A DNA stretch of 64,000 bases from F22 sp963675625 (GTDB lineage: Bacteria > Bacteroidota > Bacteroidia > Bacteroidales > Bacteroidaceae): the NCBI GenBank assembly GCA_963675625.1, contig OY776497.1, positions 2,542,001 to 2,606,000 of the forward strand, given 5' to 3'. A program made the translations under genes and the position numbers. This document shows positions 43,002-51,498 of the stretch, in pieces; positions within the stretch are counted from its first letter, which is position 1, and every line of letters begins with the position of its first letter. The notes beneath the pieces are model-generated. The model saw nothing but the letters and a program-made list of their open reading frames with translations. It did not search any database and was not told the origin of the DNA.

Positions 43002-44786
43002 GTGAAAAAGAAGTCCTTTGATATTCAAACAGTAGATACGTCTAGTAAGCCTTTTCAAGAAGCGCTTAACCTTGTGCAGTATACCCAGCACTCTGTCTTT
43101 CTTACAGGAAAGGCAGGAACAGGTAAATCTACTTTTCTTAAATATATTACATCGACAACAAAGAAAAAATATGTTGTTTTAGCTCCTACTGGTATTGCTG
43201 CGGTCAATGCTGGTGGAGTTACTTTACACAGTTTTTTTCGTCTCCCATTTTATCCCATGTTGCCTGATGATCCCAATCTTAGTACCCAAGGTGGGCGTAT
43301 ATACAAATACTTCAAATTCAATGATGATATGCGTCAAATCTTGCAAGATATTGATTTAATTATCATTGATGAAATATCTATGGTACGTGCAGATATGATT
43401 GATGTTATAGATCGTATATTACGCGTGTTTTCACGAAATCGTAGACAGCCTTTTGGAGGGAAGCAATTATTGCTGGTAGGAGATGTGTATCAATTAGAAC
43501 CAGTACTAAGTCGTGAAGATAGAGAACACATCAGTACATTTTATCCCAATCCATATTTCTTTTCTGCTAAGGTCTTTCAGGAAATGCAACTTGTCTCTAT
43601 CGAGCTGACGCAGGTGTTTAGACAAAAAGATCCAGATTTTGTTGCGTTATTAGATCGTGTGCGCAATAATTCCGCAAGACAGCAGGACTATGTTGCTTTG
43701 AATCAACGGCATTTACAGAGTATTCCTGAACGTACAGATAATCATGATTTTGCTGTGACTTTATGCTCCAGAAGAGATACTGTTGATGCTATCAATACCG
43801 AAGAATTAGGGAAATTACCTGGTGCACCAGTCACTTTACTAGGACAAATTGACGGTGAATATGATGAGAAAAATCTCCCTACCAACATGGAACTTCATAT
43901 CAAAGTAGGTGCACAAGTGATCTTTGTAAAAAACAACGCTCAAAAACTTTGGGTCAATGGGACGGTCGGTGTTATTTCTAGTATAGACGAGTTGCAGGGA
44001 ATATTATACATTATTACCGAAGATGGCATTGAGCATACTGTACACCAAGAGATGTGGAATAACATGCGCTATACCTACAATAAGATAAAGAAGGAAATTG
44101 AAGAGGAGGTGCTAGGTACATATACTCAATTTCCCATAAAGCTAGCTTGGGCTATCACTATACATAAGTGCCAAGGATTGACCTTTCGCAGAGCTGTGAT
44201 AGACTTAGGAGGAGGCGCATTTGCACCTGGTATGACTTATGTGGCTCTTAGTCGTTGTAGCCATTTTGATGGATTGTTTCTTAAACAGCCCATTTCGCAA
44301 CGTGACGTGATGGTGCGCGCAGAAGTCAATCATTTTGCTTCGACATTCAACAATCAGAAGCATGTTCAACAAGCTTTGGGAGATGCGCAGGCTGATCTTC
44401 ATTATCGCGCAGCGAATACGGCTTTTGCTCGATCTGATTTTGATCAGACTTTAATACATCTTTTTAAAGCAATGCATCTTCGTTACGATATAGAACGACC
44501 TAGCGTGGTGCGTCTACTGCGGAGGAAATTGGGTGAGATTACCCGATTAAAGTCGCGAATAAAAGCGCTAGAAGATCAACAAGAAATACGGGATAAGAAA
44601 TTAAAGCGGCTTGCGGCTGAATTTGTTCAGATGGGGGATGACTGTCTAGAACATGATATGCTAGAAGCTGCTATGGCCAATTATAATAAAGCTATAACAG
44701 TATACCCTAAATACAAACGTGCATGGTCTAAAATCCGTTTCTTAGAAAAGAAAAATAGGCCAAGTCGCTCGTCTTTTGATGAATAA
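43002..44786 (+). CDS. Pif1-like superfamily 1 DNA helicase with C-terminal TPR region
   Basis: A 594-aa protein. The helicase part (about 20-440) has Walker A GKAGTGKST, motif Ia APTGIAAVNAGG, the DEISM box (IIIDEISMV), motif III LLLVGDVYQLEPV, and C-terminal motifs around WAITIHKCQGLTF and VALSRC. These place it with Pif1/RecD-type 5'-3' helicases. Residues about 460-590 are helical, with a TPR-like pair near ALEDQQEIR and MANYNKAITVYPKYKRAW. Translation starts at GTG 43002, because a stop lies 12 bases upstream in frame. A TAAGTTTG element sits directly before it, so the transcript may be leaderless. Confidence 0.88.
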   Translation: MKKKSFDIQTVDTSSKPFQEALNLVQYTQHSVFLTGKAGTGKSTFLKYITSTTKKKYVVLAPTGIAAVNAGGVTLHSFFRLPFYPMLPDDPNLSTQGGRIYKYFKFNDDMRQILQDIDLIIIDEISMVRADMIDVIDRILRVFSRNRRQPFGGKQLLLVGDVYQLEPVLSREDREHISTFYPNPYFFSAKVFQEMQLVSIELTQVFRQKDPDFVALLDRVRNNSARQQDYVALNQRHLQSIPERTDNHDFAVTLCSRRDTVDAINTEELGKLPGAPVTLLGQIDGEYDEKNLPTNMELHIKVGAQVIFVKNNAQKLWVNGTVGVISSIDELQGILYIITEDGIEHTVHQEMWNNMRYTYNKIKKEIEEEVLGTYTQFPIKLAWAITIHKCQGLTFRRAVIDLGGGAFAPGMTYVALSRCSHFDGLFLKQPISQRDVMVRAEVNHFASTFNNQKHVQQALGDAQADLHYRAANTAFARSDFDQTLIHLFKAMHLRYDIERPSVVRLLRRKLGEITRLKSRIKALEDQQEIRDKKLKRLAAEFVQMGDDCLEHDMLEAAMANYNKAITVYPKYKRAWSKIRFLEKKNRPSRSSFDE

Positions 44787-44790
44787 TTGA

Positions 44791-44798
44791 TATATTTG
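44791..44798 (+). promoter_or_regulatory. -7 element of the Sua5/YrdC gene
   Basis: TATATTTG, about 26 bases before ATG 44825 and directly after the helicase stop. Confidence 0.6.
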
Positions 44799-44824
44799 TA
44801 TATACTCAATTAACCTTATGCACT

Positions 44825-45433
44825 ATGATACTTAAACTGTATCCCCAGAACAATCAAAGAGCCGATCTACAACGAGTTGTTGATGTGCTCGAAAGAGGAG
44901 GTGTTATTGTTTATCCTACAGACACCTTGTATGCGATAGGATGCCACGGACTACAAGAAAGAGCCATAGAGAAAGTGGCTCAATTGAAAGGGTTGAATAC
45001 AAGAAAACAACTATTATCTGTGACGTGTCATAGCATACAACAAGCCAGCCAATTTGCCAAGATAGATAATCAAGCATTCAAGCTTATGAAGCGTTATCTT
45101 CCAGGTCCATACACCTTTATTTTACCGGCGATGAACAAATTGCCTAAAATATTTAGAAATCGAAAAGAAGTTGGCATACGTATTCCTAATAGTCCCATTT
45201 TAGAGGTCGTTGAAATGCTTGAGGCTCCGATCTTGAGTAGTACAGTACCTTACAAAATTAATGGTGATATAGAGTATCTTACAGATCCTGAACTTATTGC
45301 TGAGGCATGGGGAGAGCAAGTTGATTTGGTCATTGATGGTGGAATAGGTGGTGTGCAGGCTTCGACTATTGTGGACTGTACAGACGGTACACCAATAGTT
45401 GTACGTGAGGGAGCAGGAGAATGGTACGAATAA
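44825..45433 (+). CDS. Threonylcarbamoyl-AMP synthase family protein (Sua5/YciO/YrdC)
   Basis: A 202-aa cytoplasmic enzyme of the family that forms threonylcarbamoyl-AMP from threonine, bicarbonate and ATP for the t6A37 modification of tRNAs. It has GGVIVYPTDTLYAIGCH at the N-terminus, KxRxxxKP-like LNTRKQLLSVTCHS, PGPYTFILPA, VGIRIPNSPI and the closing STIVDCTDGTPIVVREGAGE. It lacks the extra C-terminal Sua5 domain. Both TsaC and YciO share this fold; the motif KRK-like ring is less complete than in TsaC, so a YciO-type member is possible. Confidence 0.85.
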   Translation: MILKLYPQNNQRADLQRVVDVLERGGVIVYPTDTLYAIGCHGLQERAIEKVAQLKGLNTRKQLLSVTCHSIQQASQFAKIDNQAFKLMKRYLPGPYTFILPAMNKLPKIFRNRKEVGIRIPNSPILEVVEMLEAPILSSTVPYKINGDIEYLTDPELIAEAWGEQVDLVIDGGIGGVQASTIVDCTDGTPIVVREGAGEWYE

Positions 45434-45495
45434 AATCTGGAGATTGATTAAACCTTTCGGAAAAAAAATAATCAAAGAATCAGAACAAAATCAAT

Positions 45496-46053
45496 ATGGT
45501 ACAGTTGACAAAAAGTGAAGAAGCTGACTTAATCGAAGCACTCATGCATCCACCGACGCAGAGAAAAGCGTATGAGCGTTTAGTCCGTCTATACAGTGAG
45601 GCACTGTATTGGCAGGTACGGCGCATGGTTGTAGGTCACGAGGATGCAGATGACGTTGTTCAGAATACGTTCATAAAAGCCTGGCAACACCTAGATCAAT
45701 TTCGTGCAGAGTCGAAAATTTCAACCTGGTTATATCGTATAGCCTACAATGAAAGTTTAGCTCATCTTCAAAGAGAAAAGAAACATATGGGCATATCCAT
45801 GGATGATCCTGACGGTATTATGGCTAACCAGTTGGAAAGCGATGCTTACTTTGAGGGAGATGATATGCAAGAGAAATTTCAGAAAGCATTATCCACATTA
45901 CCTGCTAAGCAGAAGGTCGTTTTTAATATGAAGTATTTTGATGATATGAAATATGACCAGATTGCGGATATCTTGGGCACAAGTGTTGGAGGCCTAAAAG
46001 CAAGCTATCATCATGCTGTGCAGAAAATTAAAGGTATCTTGCAAGGTGAATAA
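45496..46053 (+). CDS. ECF-type RNA polymerase sigma factor
   Basis: A 185-aa sigma factor with only regions 2 and 4. Region 2 contains EDADDVVQNTFIKAWQHLDQFR and the promoter-melting STWLYRIAYNESL; region 4 contains TLPAKQKVVFNMKYFDDMKYDQIADILGTSVGGLKASYHHA, a helix-turn-helix. The regions are joined by a short acidic linker. It lies directly upstream of a small membrane protein and a Spy-like protein, the usual setting for a factor that answers envelope stress and is held by a membrane anti-sigma. Confidence 0.93.
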   Translation: MVQLTKSEEADLIEALMHPPTQRKAYERLVRLYSEALYWQVRRMVVGHEDADDVVQNTFIKAWQHLDQFRAESKISTWLYRIAYNESLAHLQREKKHMGISMDDPDGIMANQLESDAYFEGDDMQEKFQKALSTLPAKQKVVFNMKYFDDMKYDQIADILGTSVGGLKASYHHAVQKIKGILQGE

Positions 46054-46065
46054 AAAAGTCAAATT

Positions 46066-46093
46066 AAACCTTTTAAGTACTATACTATCTAAG
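46066..46093 (+). promoter_or_regulatory. Possible ECF-sigma promoter between sigma and its partner gene
   Basis: AAACCTTTT at 46066-46074 followed by a CTATCTAA-type element near 46085-46092 resembles the AAACC ... GTCTAA arrangement I associate with Bacteroidota ECF promoters. A related AAACCTTTC lies upstream of the sigma gene at 45449-45457. This is a pattern match by eye. Confidence 0.35.
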
Positions 46094-46110
46094 GGTAAAA
46101 GACCAAAGTT

Positions 46111-46485
46111 ATGAAAGCAGAAGATCAAATTCGTCAAATGATTGGAACAAAATCTCCGTATAAAGTCCCTGATGGTTACTTTGAGCAGCTACCAGATCGT
46201 ATTATCGATCAGTTGCCCGAACGTGAAGCTGTAGCTCCTACAATTACACTTTGGCAGCAAGTTAAGCCTTGGGTCTATATGGCTGCTATGTTTGTTGGAG
46301 CCTTCTTTTTGGTGCGTACAGGCCGTAGCTATGTGGCTGGAGAACAGAATAATCTACAAGAAACAGAATTAGCTACCCTGATGGATCAGGCTGACGAGGT
46401 AGTAGATGATACCTACATTATATCTTCCATGAATACCTCATGCATGGATGATTATGAAGTGTATACTTTGATGGCTAGTGAGTAA
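46111..46485 (+). CDS. Single-TM protein, putative anti-sigma or signalling partner
   Basis: A 124-aa protein with a cytoplasmic N-terminus (MKAEDQIRQMIGTKSPYKVPDGYFEQLPDRI), one membrane segment (WVYMAAMFVGAFFLV, about 51-65) and a short acidic periplasmic tail. The PDGYFEQLPDRI motif is frequent in small proteins next to Bacteroidota ECF sigma genes. It lacks a recognisable zinc-type anti-sigma domain. The position 57 bases after the sigma gene supports a regulatory role; that is inference. Confidence 0.72.
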   Translation: MKAEDQIRQMIGTKSPYKVPDGYFEQLPDRIIDQLPEREAVAPTITLWQQVKPWVYMAAMFVGAFFLVRTGRSYVAGEQNNLQETELATLMDQADEVVDDTYIISSMNTSCMDDYEVYTLMASE

Positions 46486-46544
46486 TGAAAAGTTGCTCAG
46501 TATGCTCCTTTATGTAAATAGAATAAATATAATATAGAATGCAT

Positions 46545-47102
46545 ATGAAGAATAAATTAATATATACTATTCTGATTGTTACACTTGCTATTGTGCTTGC
46601 TCCAAATGCTTTTGCTCAAGAAAAGAAAGAGGATGGTAAGTGTAAGTTGATGTCTCGTGAACAATTTGAGAAACGCAAGATGGATTATATTGTCAAAGAA
46701 ACAGAGTTGACAAAAGAAGAAACTGAGAAGTTTATTCCTTTACTAAAACGTATGAACAAAAAGAGTCATTTTTTCCACGATAAAGTGCGTAACTTGTTTG
46801 AACAGGAACGTAAAGGCGAGATAAAGACTGACGCAGAATATGAAATGATGGTCAGAGATATGGCTAAATATATGAATGCAGAACGAGATGTGGAAACACA
46901 ATATTTAGATAGTTTCTTACAAGTGATTTCTGCAAAGAAGTATTATAAGTTTAAAACGTGTGAGTTTAAATTTATCCATCAGATGATGCGTGCTCGTGGT
47001 CGGCGTGGAAATCCAAAGAACCCAGAGCACAACCCTAATTGTACCAACAAGGATAATAAAGAAGATAGAAATCCACCAGAAGAAGTGCCCATGCCTTTTT
47101 AA
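46545..47102 (+). CDS. Spy/CpxP-like periplasmic stress protein
   Basis: A 185-aa exported protein with a signal peptide (LAPNAFA-Q). The mature part is mostly helical and strongly charged. The opening KLMSREQFEKRKMDYIVKETELTKEE resembles the LTxxQ-type helices of Spy/CpxP chaperone-like proteins, and the tail is basic and Pro-rich. ATG 46545 is chosen because it directly precedes the signal peptide; ATG 46539 is two codons earlier. It probably belongs to the regulon of the ECF sigma factor two genes upstream. Confidence 0.78.
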   Translation: MKNKLIYTILIVTLAIVLAPNAFAQEKKEDGKCKLMSREQFEKRKMDYIVKETELTKEETEKFIPLLKRMNKKSHFFHDKVRNLFEQERKGEIKTDAEYEMMVRDMAKYMNAERDVETQYLDSFLQVISAKKYYKFKTCEFKFIHQMMRARGRRGNPKNPEHNPNCTNKDNKEDRNPPEEVPMPF

Positions 47103-47147
47103 ACTTCATCAGGTAAGAGATTTCTTAAAAATATAAGACAAAAATCA

Positions 47148-47182
47148 GGGCGTGTCAAAAATTACTTTTGATGCGCCCTTTT
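47148..47182 (+). terminator. Terminator of the sigma/Spy operon
   Basis: GGGCGTGTCAAAA pairs with TTTTGATGCGCCC with one mismatch, followed by TTTT. It belongs to the terminator stem family also seen at 743, 40221 and 62295. Confidence 0.9.
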
Positions 47183-47300
47183 ATATATAGCTGTGTAATC
47201 TATGTCGAATAACTATGAATAGGTAAGACGATAATGGTTTATAGCTTTAATGTGCGTCTGCATATCAAATAGTTTCTCTCTGGAATAGTAGCTGACTGTC

Positions 47301-47362
47301 GATTCACTGCGTTGTTCGCCTCGATTCAGCGCGCTGAATCGAGGCGAACAACACGCTGAATC
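47301..47362. repeat. 42-bp perfect palindrome with extended flanks
   Basis: Bases 47311-47331 are the exact reverse complement of 47332-47352 (arms start GTTGTTCGCCTCGATTCAGC), with no spacer. Flanks GATTCACTGCG and CGCTGAATC extend the pairing with a two-base bulge, giving about 62 bases. The unit CGATTCAGCG thus occurs four times in alternating orientation. It is more GC-rich than its surroundings and lies in the gene-free stretch 47183-47528. Confidence 0.92.
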
Positions 47363-47413
47363 TAGGGTGACAAAGTAAGAAACGCGAATGTCAAGTACTA
47401 AGACCATAAATAT

Positions 47414-47447
47414 ACAGCCCAGCACTACACAAGTAGCGCTGGGCTGT
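47414..47447. terminator. Hairpin downstream of fhs
   Basis: ACAGCCCAGCACTAC pairs with GTAGCGCTGGGCTGT (one mismatch) around a four-base loop. It lies about 80 bases past the fhs stop on the minus strand. T-tracts are weak on that strand (TATATTTAT). Confidence 0.6.
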
Positions 47448-47528
47448 TTCTCGTTGAGAGTTGTATAAGATATCTATAGATAATAGATACACACTCTATT
47501 TATACACACTATGAAGGGCATAATACTG

Positions 47529-49199
47529 TTATGACAAGCCTTCAATTTCTCCATTTATAATATCAATACGTGTTGCTTGTGGTACTTTTGGCAATCCAGG
47601 CATACGTAGAATTTCTCCAGCAATAGCAACAATCATCTCAGCTCCGTTATTTAGTACGATATCTTGGATATTAAATTCAAAGTTATCTACTGCGCCATAT
47701 ATTGAAGGATCGGCACTGAAAGAGTACTGTGTTTTTGCAATACAGATAGGGTAGTGGCTTAAACCTAGTTTCTCAATACGTTTCATCCATCTGCGTGCTG
47801 CACTATTGTATGTGACCACACTAGCACCATATATTGAGTGGGCTACTTTTTCTATCTTAAGTTGCAAGCTGTCTTGATCAGTATATGTGTGTACAAGTGG
47901 CTTAGATGGTTTGTTTTCAATTGTATCGACAACAAGTTGAGCCAAATCGATTGCTCCTTCACCTCCTTCGTTGTAGGCATTATTGATCGCAAAACCAACT
48001 TTCAATTTCTCTTCACAATGCTTGCGACAAGCTTCAAGTTCTTCTGGAGAATCTGTAGCAAACTTATTGAAGCAGACTACTACTTGTTGTCCAAATTGAC
48101 GCAGGTTGCGCACATGTTTATCTAGATTAGCGAAACCTTCTTTCAAACCAGAAAGATTAGGTTCCTTGATAGCATCAATAGGTACACCTCCATGCATCTT
48201 TAAGCCTTGAGCTGTTGCTACAATCACCGTTAATGCTGGTTGTAATCCAGTTTTTCGACATTTGATATTATAGAATTTTTCAGCTCCTAGATCAGCTCCA
48301 AATCCAGCTTCTGTAACGGTATAATCACTATAAGTCATGGCCATCTTTGTGGCAAGCACCGAGTTGCAACCATGGGCAATATTGGCGAAAGGACCTCCAT
48401 GTACTAGAGCGGCAGTACCTTCTGTGGTTTGTACTAAATTAGGACGAATAGCATCTTTCAATAGTACAGTAACTGCGCCTGTTATGCCAAGATCTTCAAC
48501 TGTAAATGGGGTGTCATCGTGATGGAATCCCAAGATGATCTTACCGATTCGACGACGTAGATCTTCCATATCTGTAGCCAAGCATAAGATAGCCATCAAT
48601 TCTGATGCGGGTGTGATATCAAAACCACTTTCTTGAGTGATACCGTTTGTTTTACGACCTATACCTACTACAATACTGCGCAAGCTACGATCGTTAACAT
48701 CCAATACTCGTCTCCACAAAATATCTTTTAGACAGCAACCACAGCTTTGATTTTGGTATAGATAATTGTCCAACATGGCACTGATCATGTTGTGTGCCGA
48801 AGTGATGGCATGGAAATCACCAGTAAAATGCAAGTTGATTTTTTCCATAGGAAGTACTTGCGCATAGCCACCTCCAGCAGCCCCTCCCTTCATGCCGAAG
48901 CATGGACCAAGTGAAGGTTCGCGCAAAGCAACAATTGCTTTTTTTCCTATTTTGTTCAAACCAAGAGTTAACCCTATGCTTACAGTGGTTTTGCCAATAC
49001 CTGCTTTGGTGGCAGTAATAGCAGTCACAAGGATTAACTTGCTCTTATTTACTTTTTCGTTATCAATAAGTTCTTCTGGAAGTTTGCCTATATATCGACC
49101 ATAGTGTTCTACAGCATCCACAGGGATACCAGCATCTTGGGCTACATCATTGATACGTCTCAGTTCAATGCTTCTAGCAATTTCAATGTCTGTTTTCAT
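47529..49199 (-). CDS. fhs: Formate--tetrahydrofolate ligase
   Basis: A full-length 556-aa enzyme that makes 10-formyl-THF from formate, THF and ATP, supplying one-carbon units for purines and formyl-Met. Motifs: the P-loop-like TATKAGIGKTTVSIGL (about 58-75), REPSLGPCFGMKGGAAGGGYAQVLPM, NLHFTGDFHAI, and VHGGPFANIAHGC. It is transcribed alone, divergent from the YeiH gene. No frameshift or missing block is seen. Confidence 0.97.
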   Translation of the reverse strand: MKTDIEIARSIELRRINDVAQDAGIPVDAVEHYGRYIGKLPEELIDNEKVNKSKLILVTAITATKAGIGKTTVSIGLTLGLNKIGKKAIVALREPSLGPCFGMKGGAAGGGYAQVLPMEKINLHFTGDFHAITSAHNMISAMLDNYLYQNQSCGCCLKDILWRRVLDVNDRSLRSIVVGIGRKTNGITQESGFDITPASELMAILCLATDMEDLRRRIGKIILGFHHDDTPFTVEDLGITGAVTVLLKDAIRPNLVQTTEGTAALVHGGPFANIAHGCNSVLATKMAMTYSDYTVTEAGFGADLGAEKFYNIKCRKTGLQPALTVIVATAQGLKMHGGVPIDAIKEPNLSGLKEGFANLDKHVRNLRQFGQQVVVCFNKFATDSPEELEACRKHCEEKLKVGFAINNAYNEGGEGAIDLAQLVVDTIENKPSKPLVHTYTDQDSLQLKIEKVAHSIYGASVVTYNSAARRWMKRIEKLGLSHYPICIAKTQYSFSADPSIYGAVDNFEFNIQDIVLNNGAEMIVAIAGEILRMPGLPKVPQATRIDIINGEIEGLS

Positions 49200-49352
49200 T
49201 ACGTTGAGGTTTGGAGTTTCAATTATGAGTACAAAGATAGTACAAAATTTTCAAAGGGCAAGTCTCTTTTTGTATCTCATTGATATGAGTCAATTTAATA
49301 GGAACTTATCCTAAAAATAAAATGAAGGAAAACATTCGCTGAATATTTTTAT

Positions 49353-49360
49353 TACCTTTG
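49353..49360 (+). promoter_or_regulatory. -7 element of the YeiH gene
   Basis: TACCTTTG followed by CAATC, about 60 bases before ATG 49421. Confidence 0.6.
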
Positions 49361-49420
49361 CAATCTTACATCAAACAAGTTTGTAATCGTATTTTTTTAT
49401 TAAGATAAAAATAATTCCTG

Positions 49421-50395
49421 ATGAAAAATCAACAACTAATCAACAAGGTGTATATTGCGCTTGTAGCCATCATCTCTTTAGGCTTATTAGCGAGCATGCA
49501 TCCTAGCTTATCTCCTTATTTTTCGTGGATTAATCCACCAGTAAGTTTATTCTTAGGATTGGTATTTGCCTTAGTCTGTGGTGAAGCCTATCCTAGTTTC
49601 AACAAGAAAAGTAGTAAAAAACTTTTGCAATGGTCTGTCATCGGACTTGGATTTGGTATGAACGTACATGAATCATTGCGCTCGGGTGCAGAGGGGATGA
49701 CTTTTACTATCGTATCAGTAGTGGGCACGTTGTCCATCGGTTTTGTAATAGGATATTATGTATTGCGTGTCAAGAAGCGTACATCGTATTTGATTAGTGC
49801 TGGAACGGCTATTTGTGGTGGGAGTGCCATTGCTGCGGTAGGTCCAGTTATTCAAGCCAATGAAGAAGAAATGTCTGTTTCATTAGGTACTATTTTCATC
49901 TTAAATGCGATTGCTTTATTCATCTTTCCACATATTGGCCATTGGTTACATATGAGTCAAACAGAATTTGGTACATGGGCTGCGATAGCGATTCATGATA
50001 CCAGTAGTGTGGTGGGGGCTGGTGCTGCATATGGAGAAAAAGCTTTGCAAGTAGCAACGACTATTAAACTGACTCGTGCTTTATGGATTATACCAGTAGC
50101 CCTTGTGACTTCCTTCTTGTTTCGTAGTGGGGGACGTCGAATTAGTATTCCGTGGTTCATTTTTTATTTTGTACTAGCTGTGATTCTCAATACTTATTTA
50201 CTTGGTGGTTTTCAAGAATATACTCATTGGATTGCTTTGTTGGCTAAGAAGAGTTTAACTCTTACTCTATTTTTCATTGGAGCATCTTTGCATATAACTG
50301 TACTGAAAAAAGTGGGGGTACGTCCATTACTACAAGGTGTGTTGTTGTGGATTATTATTAGTGTGAGTTCTTTAGCGGCTATCATGTATTTGTAG
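49421..50395 (+). CDS. YeiH family putative sulfate exporter (UPF0324)
   Basis: A 324-aa inner membrane protein with about ten hydrophobic segments. Family landmarks are SVIGLGFGMNVHE, the central SAGTAICGGSAIAAVGPVIQA, and AIAIHDTSSVVGAGAAYG, each close to the YeiH consensus. The transported species is not established. A -7 box precedes it, and a long hairpin follows that also serves miaA from the opposite strand. Confidence 0.9.
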   Translation: MKNQQLINKVYIALVAIISLGLLASMHPSLSPYFSWINPPVSLFLGLVFALVCGEAYPSFNKKSSKKLLQWSVIGLGFGMNVHESLRSGAEGMTFTIVSVVGTLSIGFVIGYYVLRVKKRTSYLISAGTAICGGSAIAAVGPVIQANEEEMSVSLGTIFILNAIALFIFPHIGHWLHMSQTEFGTWAAIAIHDTSSVVGAGAAYGEKALQVATTIKLTRALWIIPVALVTSFLFRSGGRRISIPWFIFYFVLAVILNTYLLGGFQEYTHWIALLAKKSLTLTLFFIGASLHITVLKKVGVRPLLQGVLLWIIISVSSLAAIMYL

Positions 50396-50470
50396 CAATC
50401 TGTGTCGTGTAGCGCTTCATTGAAAAGGCTTAATAGTGAGTCTCAATTGAGCAGTATAGATAATATAAAG

Positions 50471-50526
50471 AAGGTCCCAAATTCTTGCCTTGATGATTGA
50501 TATTCAAAGCGAGAATTTGGGACCTT
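50471..50526. terminator. Long bidirectional hairpin between YeiH gene and miaA
   Basis: AAGGTCCCAAATTCTTGCC and GGCGAGAATTTGGGACCTT-like arms (50471-50493 with 50504-50526) match in 21 of 23 positions around a ten-base loop. T-rich sequence lies at both ends. Confidence 0.85.
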
Positions 50527-50566
50527 TACAGTTTCGTTTGAAAAAACAAGGCAGAAGTATTTCGAG

Positions 50567-51496
50567 TTAATGCGCTTGTTGTATGGTGTCTATTTTCTTA
50601 TGGACAAAATCTAGTATGGTTTCAACGGAAGTAGTATCCATATCAAACCATGTGATTGTAGGATCTTTCTTGAACCACGTTATTTGACGGCGAGCGTAGT
50701 TTCGTGTATTCGTTTTAATTTTAGCAATTGCTTCGTCCAACTCCATCTCTCCATCAAAGAATGCGAACAGTTCTTTATAACCCACTGTATTTAAGGAATT
50801 GTGCTCTTTGTAGGGCATTAGATTCTGAACTTCTTGGATTAGTCCTTGCACAATCATTTGATCTACACGTTTATTGATGCGCTCATGCAATGTAGCTCGG
50901 TCTCTATTCAACCCGATTTTGATCATCTCAAATGGGCGTTCTTTGATTTTTTTTACTCGAAATGAGGTGAAAGTTTCTCCAGTTTGTCGAATAATCTCGA
51001 TAGCATGCATGACCCGTTTAGGATTTTTTCTATCTACCAATTCAAAATATTGAGGGTCTTTTTCCTGTAGTTCGTCGAGTAGGGGGACTAGACCATTTTC
51101 TTCGTAATCTTTTAAAACAGCTTCCCGGATTTCTGATGTGACAGTTGGCATATCATCTATACCTTCGCAGATAGCAGAAACATATAGCATAGATCCTCCA
51201 GTCATGAGCATTACTGGGTGTGATTTAAATGCTGTGGGAAGAAATTCAATAACTTCGCGTTCGAATTGTGCGGCACTATAGTATGTGCCAGGTGGTAGAA
51301 ATTGTACAAAGTGGTGCTTTATGCGTGATTGCTCTTCTTGAGTAGCCACTGCGGTACCAATAGGCATTTGTTGATATATTTGGCGCGAATCACTCGATAT
51401 AATTTCTGCATCAAAAGCCTCGGCAAGACGTAACGATAGTTCCGTCTTGCCGACACCTGTAGGGCCTACTAATATGATTAGGATAGGTCTATTCAT
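50567..51496 (-). CDS. miaA: tRNA dimethylallyltransferase
   Basis: A 309-aa enzyme that adds the isopentenyl group to A37 of tRNAs reading UNN codons. It has the P-loop VGPTGVGKTELS, the substrate-binding DSRQIYQQMPIGTA, MTGGSMLY, and NTRNYARRQITWFKK near the C-terminus. Only 2 bases separate it from the pRiA4b-like gene upstream; both follow the lipid A cluster, so this looks like the end of that operon. Confidence 0.96.
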   Translation of the reverse strand: MNRPILIILVGPTGVGKTELSLRLAEAFDAEIISSDSRQIYQQMPIGTAVATQEEQSRIKHHFVQFLPPGTYYSAAQFEREVIEFLPTAFKSHPVMLMTGGSMLYVSAICEGIDDMPTVTSEIREAVLKDYEENGLVPLLDELQEKDPQYFELVDRKNPKRVMHAIEIIRQTGETFTSFRVKKIKERPFEMIKIGLNRDRATLHERINKRVDQMIVQGLIQEVQNLMPYKEHNSLNTVGYKELFAFFDGEMELDEAIAKIKTNTRNYARRQITWFKKDPTITWFDMDTTSVETILDFVHKKIDTIQQAH

Positions 51497-51498
51497 TT

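Noticed and set aside
45505..45516. Fourth copy of the 22-bp regulatory element (TTGACAAAAAGT)
   Set aside because: Only the first 12 bases match, it lies inside the sigma factor coding sequence, and no -7 box stands at the right distance.
47213..47425. Minus-strand frame of 70 codons across the palindrome
   Set aside because: The protein would be coded largely by the perfect palindrome and contains no recognisable domain.
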